Assembly (NCBI GenBank): GCA_023150275.1
Contig: JAKLLG010000002.1
Coordinates: 76,511 to 140,510 of the forward strand
DNA from: Rhodocyclaceae bacterium
GTDB lineage: Bacteria > Pseudomonadota > Gammaproteobacteria > Burkholderiales > Rhodocyclaceae
Reading direction: 5' to 3'
Length of the DNA: 64,000 bases
The translations under genes and the position numbers were made by a program. Each line of letters opens with the position of its first letter. Within the stretch, counting starts at the first letter, position 1. This document shows, piece after piece, positions 8,483-16,935 of this stretch. The notes beneath the pieces were generated by a model, which worked only from the letters and a program-made list of their open reading frames with translations, was not told where the DNA came from and ran no database searches.

Positions 8483-8610
8483 CGAGGTGATAAGGAGCGG
8501 GCGAGTCGCGCCACGCTTGCAGTCGGGTCGGCAGGCGCGTTATATCTGCTCCCTGCGGCATGTCCTGCACGACCGAGCCGCGCTTCAGACGCCTGTACTG
8601 GGAGACACCG

Positions 8611-9780
8611 ATGAACCCGAACAAGTCCGGCCTCGCCACCCTTGCCATCCACGCTTCCAGCCAGAGCGATGCGCACGGCAGCCCGCACGTGCCGATATAC
8701 AACACGACGACCTTTTCCTTTGCATCGACGGCGGATCTGCTCGATGTCGTCGATGGCCGGAAGGCTGGCAGCCTGTATACGCGCTACGGGCTCAACCCGA
8801 GCATCTTCGCGCTTGAGGAAACCCTCGCGGCGATCGAGGGCGCCGAGCATGCCTGGGCCTTCTGCTCGGGCATGGCGGCTGAAACGGCGCTGTTCCTGGC
8901 GCACGGTCGTGAGGGCATCGTCTGCATCGGCGACGCCTACGGCGGCACGCTGGAGTTGCTGTCGGCACAGTTGCCGCTGCTCGGCATCAAGACGCACTGC
9001 ATCCTCGCGAACGAGCTGGAAAAACTCGACGGGCTGCTCGCCGACGGCGCACGCCTCGTCTTCTTCGAAACACCGACCAACCCGACGCTGGAACTGATCG
9101 ACATCGCCGCGGTGGCCGCCATCGCCCATCGCCATGGCGCGAGGCTGGCGATCGACAATACCTTTGCCTCGCCGGTCAACCAGCGCCCGCTTGAACTCGG
9201 CGCCGATTTCGTCGTGCATAGCGCGACCAAGTATCTCGGCGGTCATAGTGACATTACGGCCGGGGCCTTGATGGGGGCGAAGGATCTGTTGCTGCCGGTA
9301 TGGAACTGGCGCAAGAACCTCGGTTCGATGATCGCGCCGGAAGTCGCCTCGCTGCTGGCGCGCAGCCTGCGCACGCTGGACGTGCGCGTGCGGCGGCAGA
9401 ACGCCACGGCGCAGGCGGTTGCCGAGGCGATGCGGCGGCATCCGCGCATCGGCCGCGTGCTCTACCCCGGGCTGCCCGATTTTCCCGGTCATGCGCTTGC
9501 CTGCCGGCAGATGCGCGGCTTTGGCGGCATGCTGACGATCGAGGTGGCCGGCGACGGCGCCGCGGCGACGCGCGTTGCCGACCGCCTGCGCCTTTTTGCA
9601 CTGGCGCCCAGTCTGGGCGGCGCCGAGAGCCTGGTCACGCAGCCGTGCACGACCACGCATCACGGCCTGGCGCCGGAAGAGCGCGCCCGGCGCGGCATCT
9701 CGGATGCGATGCTGCGTCTTTCGATCGGCCTTGAGGATGCCGTCGACCTGATCGCCGATCTGGAACAGGCGCTGGCGTGA
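8611..9780 (+). CDS. PLP-dependent cystathionine gamma-synthase/lyase-family enzyme
   Basis: A 389-aa enzyme of the Cys/Met metabolism PLP family (fold type I), normal length. The PLP Lys is K207 in SATKYLGGHSD. The upstream TSGMAA-like loop (FCSGMAAETA), the YTRYGLNPS phosphate/substrate region and the C-terminal SLGGAESLVTQP stretch are all present. Members form or split cystathionine or O-acyl-homoserine C-S bonds; the exact reaction (gamma-synthase, gamma-lyase or beta-lyase) cannot be fixed from sequence alone. The ATG at 8611 follows GGAG with good spacing. An in-frame ATG at 8560 would add 17 residues without a ribosome site. The 128-nt gap upstream holds no gene. Confidence 0.88.
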   Translation: MNPNKSGLATLAIHASSQSDAHGSPHVPIYNTTTFSFASTADLLDVVDGRKAGSLYTRYGLNPSIFALEETLAAIEGAEHAWAFCSGMAAETALFLAHGREGIVCIGDAYGGTLELLSAQLPLLGIKTHCILANELEKLDGLLADGARLVFFETPTNPTLELIDIAAVAAIAHRHGARLAIDNTFASPVNQRPLELGADFVVHSATKYLGGHSDITAGALMGAKDLLLPVWNWRKNLGSMIAPEVASLLARSLRTLDVRVRRQNATAQAVAEAMRRHPRIGRVLYPGLPDFPGHALACRQMRGFGGMLTIEVAGDGAAATRVADRLRLFALAPSLGGAESLVTQPCTTTHHGLAPEERARRGISDAMLRLSIGLEDAVDLIADLEQALA

Positions 9781-9832
9781 ACGACGCGATGACGCTTGCG
9801 GCCGTGAACGGCAACATCGCGGCAGTCTGCAG

Positions 9833-11737
9833 ATGCCGCTAGCGGCCAGCGATCACGACCGGCGCGGACGGCGCCGCTGGCTGGCGTACGCGCTGGCGAC
9901 GCTGCTGCTCGTGTTTGCGGCGACCATCGGCTACAGCGTTTCCGAGCGGCAGGCACTGCGTACCCTGCGCGAATCCGCAGCGCACCGGCTCGATTTGCTG
10001 GCAGCGGCGATCGATGCCGAAGTGACGCGTGCCAACCAGATTCCGGGCATTCTCGCGCTGAACGCGGAAATCCTCGATCTGCTGCGCGCGCCGCCGGCAG
10101 AGGCAGTGGCCCGGCAGCAGTCGGTCAATCACTATCTTGAGCGCCTTTCAGCACAGCACGTCGACAGTCTCGCGGTATTCGTGCTCGATCTGCGTGGGCG
10201 GGTGGTGGCTTCCAGTGACTGGATCCTGACCGATAACCTGCTCGGCGCGGATCTGTCGCACCGGCCGTATTTCCGCACGGCGATCGCCGGCGCGCCCTAC
10301 CGCCAGTATGCCGAAGATGTGGTGCGCAGCGAGCCGGGCTATTTCTTTGCGCAACCGATCCGCGACGAGCGACAGGACTGGAAGATCATCGGCGTTGCGG
10401 TCATGAAGGCGAGCATCCGCGCGGTGGAACGACAGTGGTTGCGCAATGACGCGCCGGCCTTCATTGCCGACGGCAGTGGCGTCGTACTGCTCTCGGCACC
10501 GGTTGCCTGGCGCTACGCAAGCCTGCGGCCGCTCTCCGGGGAACAGATTGCCGAGCTGGCGCGCGTCCAGTTTTCCGGGCGTGCGCTCGGCGTCCTGTCG
10601 CTCGACATCGATCTGGCGGCGACTGAACAGGGGAGCGTGCTGCGACTGCCCGCGGCAGCGCTCGAAGCCTTGCCCGAGGCGGAGCGCCGTTTCGGACATC
10701 TGGTCTCCAGCCGCAACCTGCCCGGCACCGCCTGGCAGCTGGTCGTTCTGAGCAGCCTGCGTCCGGCCTATCGGCAGGCTTGGGGCAATGCGCTGCTGGC
10801 GGCCGCGGCGGCGGCGACCCTGCTGCTCAGCCTGCTCTACCTGCGTCAACGCCGGCGCGTGCTGCAGGCCCGTCTCGGCATGCAGGCGGCGCTGGAAACC
10901 GCCAACCGCGCCCTCGAAGGCAAGGTGGCGGCCCGCACCGCCGAACTGACGCGCACCGTGGAAACGCTGGAGGCGGAAGTGTCCGAGCGCATGCAGGCCG
11001 AGCGCACGCTGCGCGCGGCGCAGGAAGAGCTGGTGCAGGCGGGAAAGCTTGCCGTGCTCGGGCAACTGGCGACCGGGATTACCCATGAATTGAACCAGCC
11101 GCTCGGTGCGATCCGCACGCTCGCCGGCAACAGCCTTGAATTCCTCAAGCGTGGCGATGCCGCCACCGCTGAGCAGAACCTGCGCATCGTCTGTGATCTT
11201 GCCGACCAGATGGGAGGCATCATCCAGCCGCTCAAATCCTTTGCGCGCAAAGCGCCGGCAGCGCCGAGCCGAGTCGACCTCGCGCATCCGGTGGGCAACG
11301 CGCTGTTTCTGCTCGATCAATCGCTGAAGAAGGCTGCGGTGCAGGTGAGCAACCACTGCGCTGCCGGGCAGTGCCATGCATGGTGCGATGCCAACCGTCT
11401 GCAGCAGGTATTGATCAACCTGATCGGCAACGCCGCCGATGCGATGCGCCAGTGCCCTGAGCGTCGTCTGGAAATCTCGGCGCAGGGCTATGCCGACGGA
11501 CGGGTCGCGCTGACCGTGGCCGATACCGGTTGCGGCCTTCCCGAGGAGGCACTCGACCGCATCTTCGAACCGTTCTTCACGACCAAGGGGGCGGGTGAAG
11601 GTCTGGGTCTCGGGCTGGCCATTTCACGCGACATCGTGCGTGATTTCGGCGGCGAGCTGCTCGCCGAAAATCGCCCAGGCGGCGGTGCCCGTTTTATCAT
11701 CCTGCTGCCGGCCGATCCGGGCCGGGCGCATCCCTGA
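9833..11737 (+). CDS. Sensor histidine kinase, DctB type
   Basis: A 634-aa inner-membrane sensor kinase. Order: short cytoplasmic tail, membrane helix (about 17-37), periplasmic double-Cache domain (about 40-290), second helix (about 305-332), coiled coil (about 345-405), then HisKA with phospho-acceptor H418 (GITHELNQPLGAIRTLAG) and HATPase_c with N, G1 (VADTGCGLP) and G2 (GEGLGLGLAIS) boxes. This matches DctB-type C4-dicarboxylate sensors. It lies 3 nt before its response regulator. No dctPQM or dctA transporter is in the window, so the ligand could be another carboxylate and I leave the symbol blank. Confidence 0.88.
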   Translation: MPLAASDHDRRGRRRWLAYALATLLLVFAATIGYSVSERQALRTLRESAAHRLDLLAAAIDAEVTRANQIPGILALNAEILDLLRAPPAEAVARQQSVNHYLERLSAQHVDSLAVFVLDLRGRVVASSDWILTDNLLGADLSHRPYFRTAIAGAPYRQYAEDVVRSEPGYFFAQPIRDERQDWKIIGVAVMKASIRAVERQWLRNDAPAFIADGSGVVLLSAPVAWRYASLRPLSGEQIAELARVQFSGRALGVLSLDIDLAATEQGSVLRLPAAALEALPEAERRFGHLVSSRNLPGTAWQLVVLSSLRPAYRQAWGNALLAAAAAATLLLSLLYLRQRRRVLQARLGMQAALETANRALEGKVAARTAELTRTVETLEAEVSERMQAERTLRAAQEELVQAGKLAVLGQLATGITHELNQPLGAIRTLAGNSLEFLKRGDAATAEQNLRIVCDLADQMGGIIQPLKSFARKAPAAPSRVDLAHPVGNALFLLDQSLKKAAVQVSNHCAAGQCHAWCDANRLQQVLINLIGNAADAMRQCPERRLEISAQGYADGRVALTVADTGCGLPEEALDRIFEPFFTTKGAGEGLGLGLAISRDIVRDFGGELLAENRPGGGARFIILLPADPGRAHP

Positions 11738-11740
11738 CCT

Positions 11741-13102
11741 GTGACCACGATGGCTGCTTCGACTGCTCCTGCCCTTCCGCTTTCCGTCCTGCTCGTTGAG
11801 GACGACGCCAATATCCGCCTCGGTTGCGAGCAGGCGATGCAGCTTGCCGGCATCTCGGTGGCTTCCGTGGCTTCGGCCGAAGCCGCGCAGCAGAGGGTCA
11901 GTGCTGGCTTCCCCGGCGTCGTTGTCACCGACATGCGGCTCGGGGGCATGGACGGGCTGGCGTTCGTGCGCTGGGCGCGCAAGGTTGAAGCGGCGCTGCC
12001 GGTGATCATGATCACCGGCCACGGCGACGTGACGCTCGCGGTCGAAGCGATGCGCAGCGGTGCCTATGATTTCATCCCCAAGCCATTTTCGCCGGAGCAT
12101 CTGGTCGAGGTGGTGCAGCGGGCACTGGAGAAGCGCGCCCTGACGCTGGAAGTGGAGAGCCTGCGCCGGCGCCTGGAAGGGAGGGTCGGCATCGAGGCGA
12201 CCCTGATCGGGCGCTCGCCGCAGATGGCCGCCGTGCGCCGGCGGCTGGAAGAGGTGGCGGCATCGAAGGTCGATGTGCTGATTCGCGGTGAAACCGGCAC
12301 CGGCAAGGAGCTGGTTGCGCGCTGCCTGCACGAGCAGGGGCCGAATGCGACGGGCAACTTTGTCGCGCTCAACTGCGGCGGCATGCCGGAAACCCTGCTC
12401 GATTCCGAACTCTTCGGCCACGAGCCGGGCGCCTTCTCGGGCGCACAGAAGCGACGCATCGGCAAGATCGAGCATGCCAACGGCGGCACGCTCTTTCTCG
12501 ACGAACTCGAAACGATGCCGATGCCGATGCAGATCAAGCTGCTGCGCGTGCTGCAGGAGCGGCAGCTGGAACGCCTTGGCTCGAACCAGCCGGTGAAGGT
12601 GGCCTGTCGGGTGGTGGCCGCGACCAAGGAAGATCTTGCGCAACTGGCGCAGCAGGGACGTTTTCGTGCCGACCTCTACTACCGCCTGAACGTCGTTACC
12701 ATCGATCTGCCGCCCTTGCGCGAGCGGCGCGAGGACATTCCGCTGCTCTTCGAGCACTTCCTGACGCAGGCCGCCGAGCGCTACCAGCGTCCGTTGCCGG
12801 TCGTCGAACCGGAGGAGGTGCATGGACTGATGGCGCACGATTGGCCGGGCAACGTGCGCGAGCTGAGAAACGCCGCAGATTGCTTTGCCCTGGGCCTGCG
12901 TAACGACGTGCTGGCACCGGCTGAGGTGATCGACCGTGGCTTGCCGCTCGCCGAGGCGGTCGAACGCTTCGAGCGCTCGCTGATCGCCGCCGAGTTGCAG
13001 CGGCAGGGCGGCAGTCTGACGCGCGCGAGCGAAGCACTGCGCGTGGCCAAGACGACCCTGCATGACAAAATTAAAAAATACGCTCTGAAAACAGACAGTT
13101 AA
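11741..13102 (+). CDS. Sigma-54-dependent response regulator, DctD/NtrC type
   Basis: A 453-aa activator: receiver domain (about 14-130, phospho-acceptor D64 in VVVTDMRLGGMDG), AAA+ sigma-54 interaction domain (about 150-380, Walker A GETGTGKE at 183-190), and C-terminal Fis-type helix-turn-helix (LTRASEALRVAKTTLHDKI). The sigma-54 contact loop reads GAFSGA (230-235) rather than the usual GAFTGA, a conservative Thr-to-Ser change. It starts with GTG 3 nt after the kinase (ATG at 11750 is an alternative), so the two form one operon. A sigma-54-like promoter occurs in this window at 29416, but no link between the two is shown. Confidence 0.9.
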   Translation: MTTMAASTAPALPLSVLLVEDDANIRLGCEQAMQLAGISVASVASAEAAQQRVSAGFPGVVVTDMRLGGMDGLAFVRWARKVEAALPVIMITGHGDVTLAVEAMRSGAYDFIPKPFSPEHLVEVVQRALEKRALTLEVESLRRRLEGRVGIEATLIGRSPQMAAVRRRLEEVAASKVDVLIRGETGTGKELVARCLHEQGPNATGNFVALNCGGMPETLLDSELFGHEPGAFSGAQKRRIGKIEHANGGTLFLDELETMPMPMQIKLLRVLQERQLERLGSNQPVKVACRVVAATKEDLAQLAQQGRFRADLYYRLNVVTIDLPPLRERREDIPLLFEHFLTQAAERYQRPLPVVEPEEVHGLMAHDWPGNVRELRNAADCFALGLRNDVLAPAEVIDRGLPLAEAVERFERSLIAAELQRQGGSLTRASEALRVAKTTLHDKIKKYALKTDS

Positions 13103-13115
13103 TCGTTTTATGTTT

Positions 13116-13145
13116 ACCAGAAATTCATAATTATGAATTTCTGGT
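13116..13145. promoter_or_regulatory. Perfect 30-bp palindrome
   Basis: Half-site ACCAGAAATTCATAA is followed directly by its exact complement, ending at 13145, in the 144-nt gap after the response regulator gene. It is AT-rich and has no T-run after it, so it is a poor intrinsic terminator. An operator for a dimeric regulator fits better; a -10-like TAATAT (13169-13174) follows. A small CTGG/CCAG hairpin overlaps its right edge. Confidence 0.75.
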
Positions 13146-13246
13146 GCTGCCAGTAGGGGGTTTTGTGGTAATATTTCCTCCCAAAATACCGCGCCCAATC
13201 GACTAGGTTTGCTCCGCGTCCGATATTCCCCGACCGATACCCGACC

Positions 13247-13801
13247 ATGCCCCTGCCGCCACCCACCGCCGAGCGCAAGCTGATTCATCTGCGCAGCGTT
13301 CAGTTGAACGGGTACAAGCGTGTGGACGCATGCTGGGACATCGAGGCGCGCATCACCGATACCAAGGATCACGATTACCCGATCTCGTCGAAGATCATTG
13401 CCAAGGGCGATCCGGTGCACGACATGTGGGTGCGCATCACCATCGACCAGCAGATGAACGTGCTCGATGCCTGCGCCAGCAGCGATGCGGCGCCTTACAA
13501 CGATCTCTGCCAGTCGATCGCACCGGACTATGGCAAGTATCTCGTCGGACTGAACCTCTTTCACGGCTTCCGCAAGGCCGTGAAGGAGCGCCTTTCGGGC
13601 ATCCACGGTTGTTCGCACATCACCGAGCTGGTGATGTACCTGCCGACTGCCGCATTGCAAACCTTCGCCAGTGACGTGGAAGACAACGCCGACAACGGCC
13701 ATAAGCCGTTCCAGCTCGACCGTTGCCACGCCCTGGAATCGCATTCGGAAGCGGTTCAGCGCTACTACCCGCGCTGGTATCGCGGCCAGAAAACCGGGTA
13801 G
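13247..13801 (+). CDS. DUF2889 family protein
   Basis: A 184-aa cytoplasmic protein matching the DUF2889 family pattern: an early RKLIHLRSVQLNGY, then DIEARITDTK, HDMWVRITID, an APDYGKYLVG segment and a GIHGCSHITELV motif with conserved Cys/His near residue 127. No biochemical role is known to me. It stands alone between the two-component pair and sucCD, 50 nt before sucC, and may share a transcript with it. C-terminal residues HALESHSEAVQRYYPRWY are typical of the family. Confidence 0.8.
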   Translation: MPLPPPTAERKLIHLRSVQLNGYKRVDACWDIEARITDTKDHDYPISSKIIAKGDPVHDMWVRITIDQQMNVLDACASSDAAPYNDLCQSIAPDYGKYLVGLNLFHGFRKAVKERLSGIHGCSHITELVMYLPTAALQTFASDVEDNADNGHKPFQLDRCHALESHSEAVQRYYPRWYRGQKTG

Positions 13802-13851
13802 GACATCCTCCTGCCCACTCGCTCGCAACCTCAACTTAGCAAGGAAAGCGC

Positions 13852-15012
13852 ATGAAGATTCACGAATATCAGGGCAAACAACTCCTGAAGAAATTCGGCG
13901 TGACGGTTCCGCGCGGCATTCACTGCACCACCGTCGAAGACGCGGTGAAGGCAGCCGAAACGCTGGGCGGCAACATCTGGGTGGTGAAGGCCCAGATTCA
14001 CGCGGGTGGCCGCGGCAAGGGCGGCGGCGTCAAGGTCGCCAAGTCGCTCGAGCAAGTGCGCGAGTACGCCGGCCAGATCCTCGGCATGCAGTTGATCACG
14101 CACCAGACCGGCCCGGAAGGCCAGAAGGTCCGTAACCTGCTGATCGAGGAAGGTGCCGACATCAAGCACGAGTACTACGTTGCCTGTCTGACCGACCGCG
14201 CCACGCAGTCCGTCGCCATGATGGCCTCGTACGAAGGCGGCATGGACATCGAGGAAGTGGCCCACAAGACCCCGGAGAAGATCGTCAAGGTCTTCATCAA
14301 CCCGCTCGTTGGCCTGACCGACGAGCAAGCCCTGACCCTGGCCAAGGGCATGGGCATGCTGGAAGGCTCGATTCCGCAGTGTGTCGATACGCTGAAGAAG
14401 CTCTACACCTGCTACATGGAAACCGACGCTTCGCTGGCCGAGATCAACCCGCTGATCCACGAGGGCGACGGCACGGTCAAGGCCATCGACGCCAAGTTCA
14501 ATTTCGACTCCAACGCGCTCTACCGCCAGCCGGAAATCGTCGCCATGCGCGACCTGGACGAAGAAGACGCCGATGAAATCGAAGCTTCCAAGTTCGACCT
14601 CGCCTACATCTCGCTCGACGGCAACATCGGCTGTCTGGTGAATGGTGCCGGTCTGGCCATGGCTACCATGGACACGATCAAGCTGTTCGGCGCCGAGCCG
14701 GCCAACTTCCTCGACGTCGGTGGCGGCGCCACGACCGAGAAGGTCACCGAAGCGTTCAAGATCATGCTCAAGAACCCCAAGGTCAAGGGCATCCTCGTGA
14801 ACATCTTCGGCGGCATCATGCGCTGCGACACCATCGCCACCGGCGTCGTCGCCGCCGCGCGCGAAACGCACCTCAGCGTGCCGCTGGTCGTCCGCATGAA
14901 GGGCACCAACGAAGATCTGGGCAAGCAAATCCTCAAGGATTCCGGTCTGCCGATCATCTCCGCCGACTCGATGGCCGAAGCGGCCACCAAGATCGTCGCC
15001 GCGGTCAAATAA
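13852..15012 (+). CDS. sucC: Succinyl-CoA synthetase beta subunit (ADP-forming)
   Basis: A 386-aa subunit of the TCA-cycle enzyme that converts succinyl-CoA to succinate with ATP formation. N-terminal [16 protein letters not shown], the ATP-grasp region ([19 protein letters not shown]), and the C-terminal ligase segment with GGGATTEKV and [13 protein letters not shown] are all typical. Length is standard (about 388 aa). AAGGAAAG precedes the ATG. sucD follows after 22 nt. Confidence 0.97.
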   Translation: MKIHEYQGKQLLKKFGVTVPRGIHCTTVEDAVKAAETLGGNIWVVKAQIHAGGRGKGGGVKVAKSLEQVREYAGQILGMQLITHQTGPEGQKVRNLLIEEGADIKHEYYVACLTDRATQSVAMMASYEGGMDIEEVAHKTPEKIVKVFINPLVGLTDEQALTLAKGMGMLEGSIPQCVDTLKKLYTCYMETDASLAEINPLIHEGDGTVKAIDAKFNFDSNALYRQPEIVAMRDLDEEDADEIEASKFDLAYISLDGNIGCLVNGAGLAMATMDTIKLFGAEPANFLDVGGGATTEKVTEAFKIMLKNPKVKGILVNIFGGIMRCDTIATGVVAAARETHLSVPLVVRMKGTNEDLGKQILKDSGLPIISADSMAEAATKIVAAVK

Positions 15013-15034
15013 CGGAAACCCAAGGAGCTATCGA

Positions 15035-15928
15035 ATGTCCATTTTCATCAACAAAGACACCAGGATCATCACCCAGGGTATTACCGGCAAGACCGGCCAG
15101 TTCCACACGGAAAAGTGCCAGGAATACGCGAACGGCAAGAACTGCTTCGTCGCCGGCGTGAACCCGAAGAAGGCCGGCGAGAGCATCTTCAATATTCCGA
15201 TCTACGGTTCGGTGAAGGAAGCTGCGCAGCAGACCGGCGCCACCGTTTCCGTCATCTACGTGCCGCCCCCGGGCGCTGCTGCCGCGATCTGGGAAGCCGT
15301 TGAAGCCGACCTCGATCTGGCCATCTGCATCACCGAAGGCATCCCCGTCCGCGACATGCTGATGGTGCGCAACAAGATGAAGGAAAAGGAAGCCAAGGGT
15401 GGCAAGAAGACGTTGCTGCTCGGCCCGAACTGCCCCGGCCTGATCACCCCGGACGAAGTGAAGATCGGCATCATGCCGGGTCACATCCACAAGAAGGGCC
15501 GCATCGGGGTCGTCTCGCGCTCCGGCACGCTGACCTACGAAGCCGTCGGCCAGCTGACCGAACTCGGCCTCGGCCAGTCGTCCGCTGTCGGCATCGGTGG
15601 TGACCCGATCAACGGTCTGAAGCACATCGACGTCATGAAGGCCTTCAACGACGATCCGGATACCGACGCCGTCATCATGATCGGCGAAATCGGCGGTCCG
15701 GACGAAGCCGAGGCCGCGATGTGGTGCAAGGCCAACATGAAGAAGCCGATCGTCGGCTTCATCGCCGGCGTTACCGCGCCGGCCGGCAAGCGCATGGGCC
15801 ACGCCGGCGCGCTGATTTCCGGCGGTGCCGATACCGCTGACGCCAAGCTCGCCATCATGGAAGAGTGCGGCTTCAAGGTCACGCGCAACCCGTCGGAAAT
15901 GGCCAAGCTGCTCAAAGCCATGCTCTGA
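15035..15928 (+). CDS. sucD: Succinyl-CoA synthetase alpha subunit
   Basis: A 297-aa subunit that binds CoA and carries the phospho-histidine. The CoA-binding Rossmann N-terminus ([18 protein letters not shown]), [20 protein letters not shown] and the active-site His segment [17 protein letters not shown] are present; length is standard. AAGGAG precedes the ATG, and the gene is clearly an operon partner of sucC. Confidence 0.97.
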   Translation: MSIFINKDTRIITQGITGKTGQFHTEKCQEYANGKNCFVAGVNPKKAGESIFNIPIYGSVKEAAQQTGATVSVIYVPPPGAAAAIWEAVEADLDLAICITEGIPVRDMLMVRNKMKEKEAKGGKKTLLLGPNCPGLITPDEVKIGIMPGHIHKKGRIGVVSRSGTLTYEAVGQLTELGLGQSSAVGIGGDPINGLKHIDVMKAFNDDPDTDAVIMIGEIGGPDEAEAAMWCKANMKKPIVGFIAGVTAPAGKRMGHAGALISGGADTADAKLAIMEECGFKVTRNPSEMAKLLKAML

Positions 15929-15946
15929 GCGGGCATTTAGCCCGCT
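15928..15946 (+). terminator. Hairpin after sucD
   Basis: AGCGGGC, loop ATTTA, GCCCGCT: a perfect 7-bp GC-rich stem starting at the end of the sucD stop codon. There is no T-run, so it may be an inefficient or Rho-assisted end, or protect the 3' end. Confidence 0.5.
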
Positions 15947-16033
15947 GACGGGAAGGGGGAGGAGTGACGGGGGAAGGTAGAATTGCCCCCGCGCTCTTCC
16001 CCCTTTCCCATTCTCTCCTCCTTCGCTTCCCAA

Positions 16034-16729
16034 ATGGATATTGCTTCCCCTGAATTCTGGATCGCTGTCGGGCAGATCATCCTGATCGACCTCGTGCTCT
16101 CCGGTGACAACGCCGTGGTGATCGCGCTCGCCTGCCGCAACCTGCCTGATGAGCAGCGCAGGAAGGGCATCCTGTGGGGCGTTGCCGGCGCCGTGGGTCT
16201 GCGCGTCGTATTGACGATGGCGGCAGCGCTGGTGATGAATCTGCCCTGGCTGAAGCTCGTCGGTGGCGTGCTGCTGCTCTGGATCGGTATCAAGCTGCTG
16301 GTGCCCGAGGAAAATGAGGGCGAGGGCATCGAACCGGCGGCACATTTGTGGGGAGCGGTACGCACGATCATCGTCGCCGACTTTGTGATGAGCCTGGACA
16401 ACGTGATTGCAGTCGCTGGCGCCTCGCATGGCAATCTCTTTCTGCTCGTCTTCGGCCTGCTCGTCAGCATTCCACTGATCATCTGGTCCAGCCAGATCAT
16501 CCTGCGCCTGATGGAGCGCTGGCCGGTCGTCGTCGTGCTCGGCGCCGGCCTGCTGGGCTGGGTTGCAGGGTCGATGATCTGGTCGGACCCCGCTGCCGCC
16601 GCGCTGGTGGCGCCGGCTCCGCAGTATGCCGGCACGGTCGCGGCCGCGCTGTCGGCACTTCTGGTCGTTGCCGTCGGCAAATGGCTCGAACGGCGCAGCG
16701 CCCGCTCGCGGGACATCACCATCGAGTGA
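16034..16729 (+). CDS. TerC-family integral membrane protein
   Basis: A 231-aa polytopic membrane protein of the TerC/YjbE family. The first helix carries the conserved acidic LIDLVLSGDNAVVIALA, and the repeat copy reads VADFVMSLDNVIAVAGASHG; seven hydrophobic segments are visible. Family members have been tied to metal (notably Mn2+) export and tellurite resistance. The ATG at 16034 is chosen because the longer in-frame extension is Pro/Ser-rich and untypical. It is alone on the strand between sucD and the signalling block. Confidence 0.88.
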   Translation: MDIASPEFWIAVGQIILIDLVLSGDNAVVIALACRNLPDEQRRKGILWGVAGAVGLRVVLTMAAALVMNLPWLKLVGGVLLLWIGIKLLVPEENEGEGIEPAAHLWGAVRTIIVADFVMSLDNVIAVAGASHGNLFLLVFGLLVSIPLIIWSSQIILRLMERWPVVVVLGAGLLGWVAGSMIWSDPAAAALVAPAPQYAGTVAAALSALLVVAVGKWLERRSARSRDITIE

Positions 16730-16789
16730 TGTTTGGTGGTCTTTGGCTACGGATTCGTTCCGGCATGCACCCGGCACATGGCGCCGACA

Positions 16790-16819
16790 TTGACTCTTTT
16801 GAGGCGCAACTGTAAGAAT
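16790..16819 (+). promoter_or_regulatory. Putative sigma-70 promoter for the signalling block
   Basis: TTGACT (16790-16795), 18-bp spacer, extended -10 TGT-AAGAAT (TG at 16811, hexamer 16814-16819). It is the best promoter candidate in the 206-nt gap before the CHASE2 kinase. The -10 matches only 4 of 6. Confidence 0.4.
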
Positions 16820-16935
16820 GCCGGGTAGTTCTCTGTTTCTTTTTCCGATTTTCGGTGTTTTCCTGCGTTTCCGGGGAGCAACGGCAAGCGGGCAATAAAA
16901 AACATGCCGGTACATTGCCGGCGGGTGGAGGCAGG

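Noticed and set aside
13116..13145. Rho-independent terminator of the two-component operon
   Set aside because: The stem is AT-rich, lacks a loop spacer and no T-run follows on either strand.
11624..13834. A 736-codon open frame on the minus strand
   Set aside because: It is antisense to the sigma-54 regulator and DUF2889 genes; its translation is Arg/His/Leu-rich with no domain pattern, a usual shadow in GC-rich DNA. The same applies to long minus-strand frames at 4812-6146 and 25541-27355.
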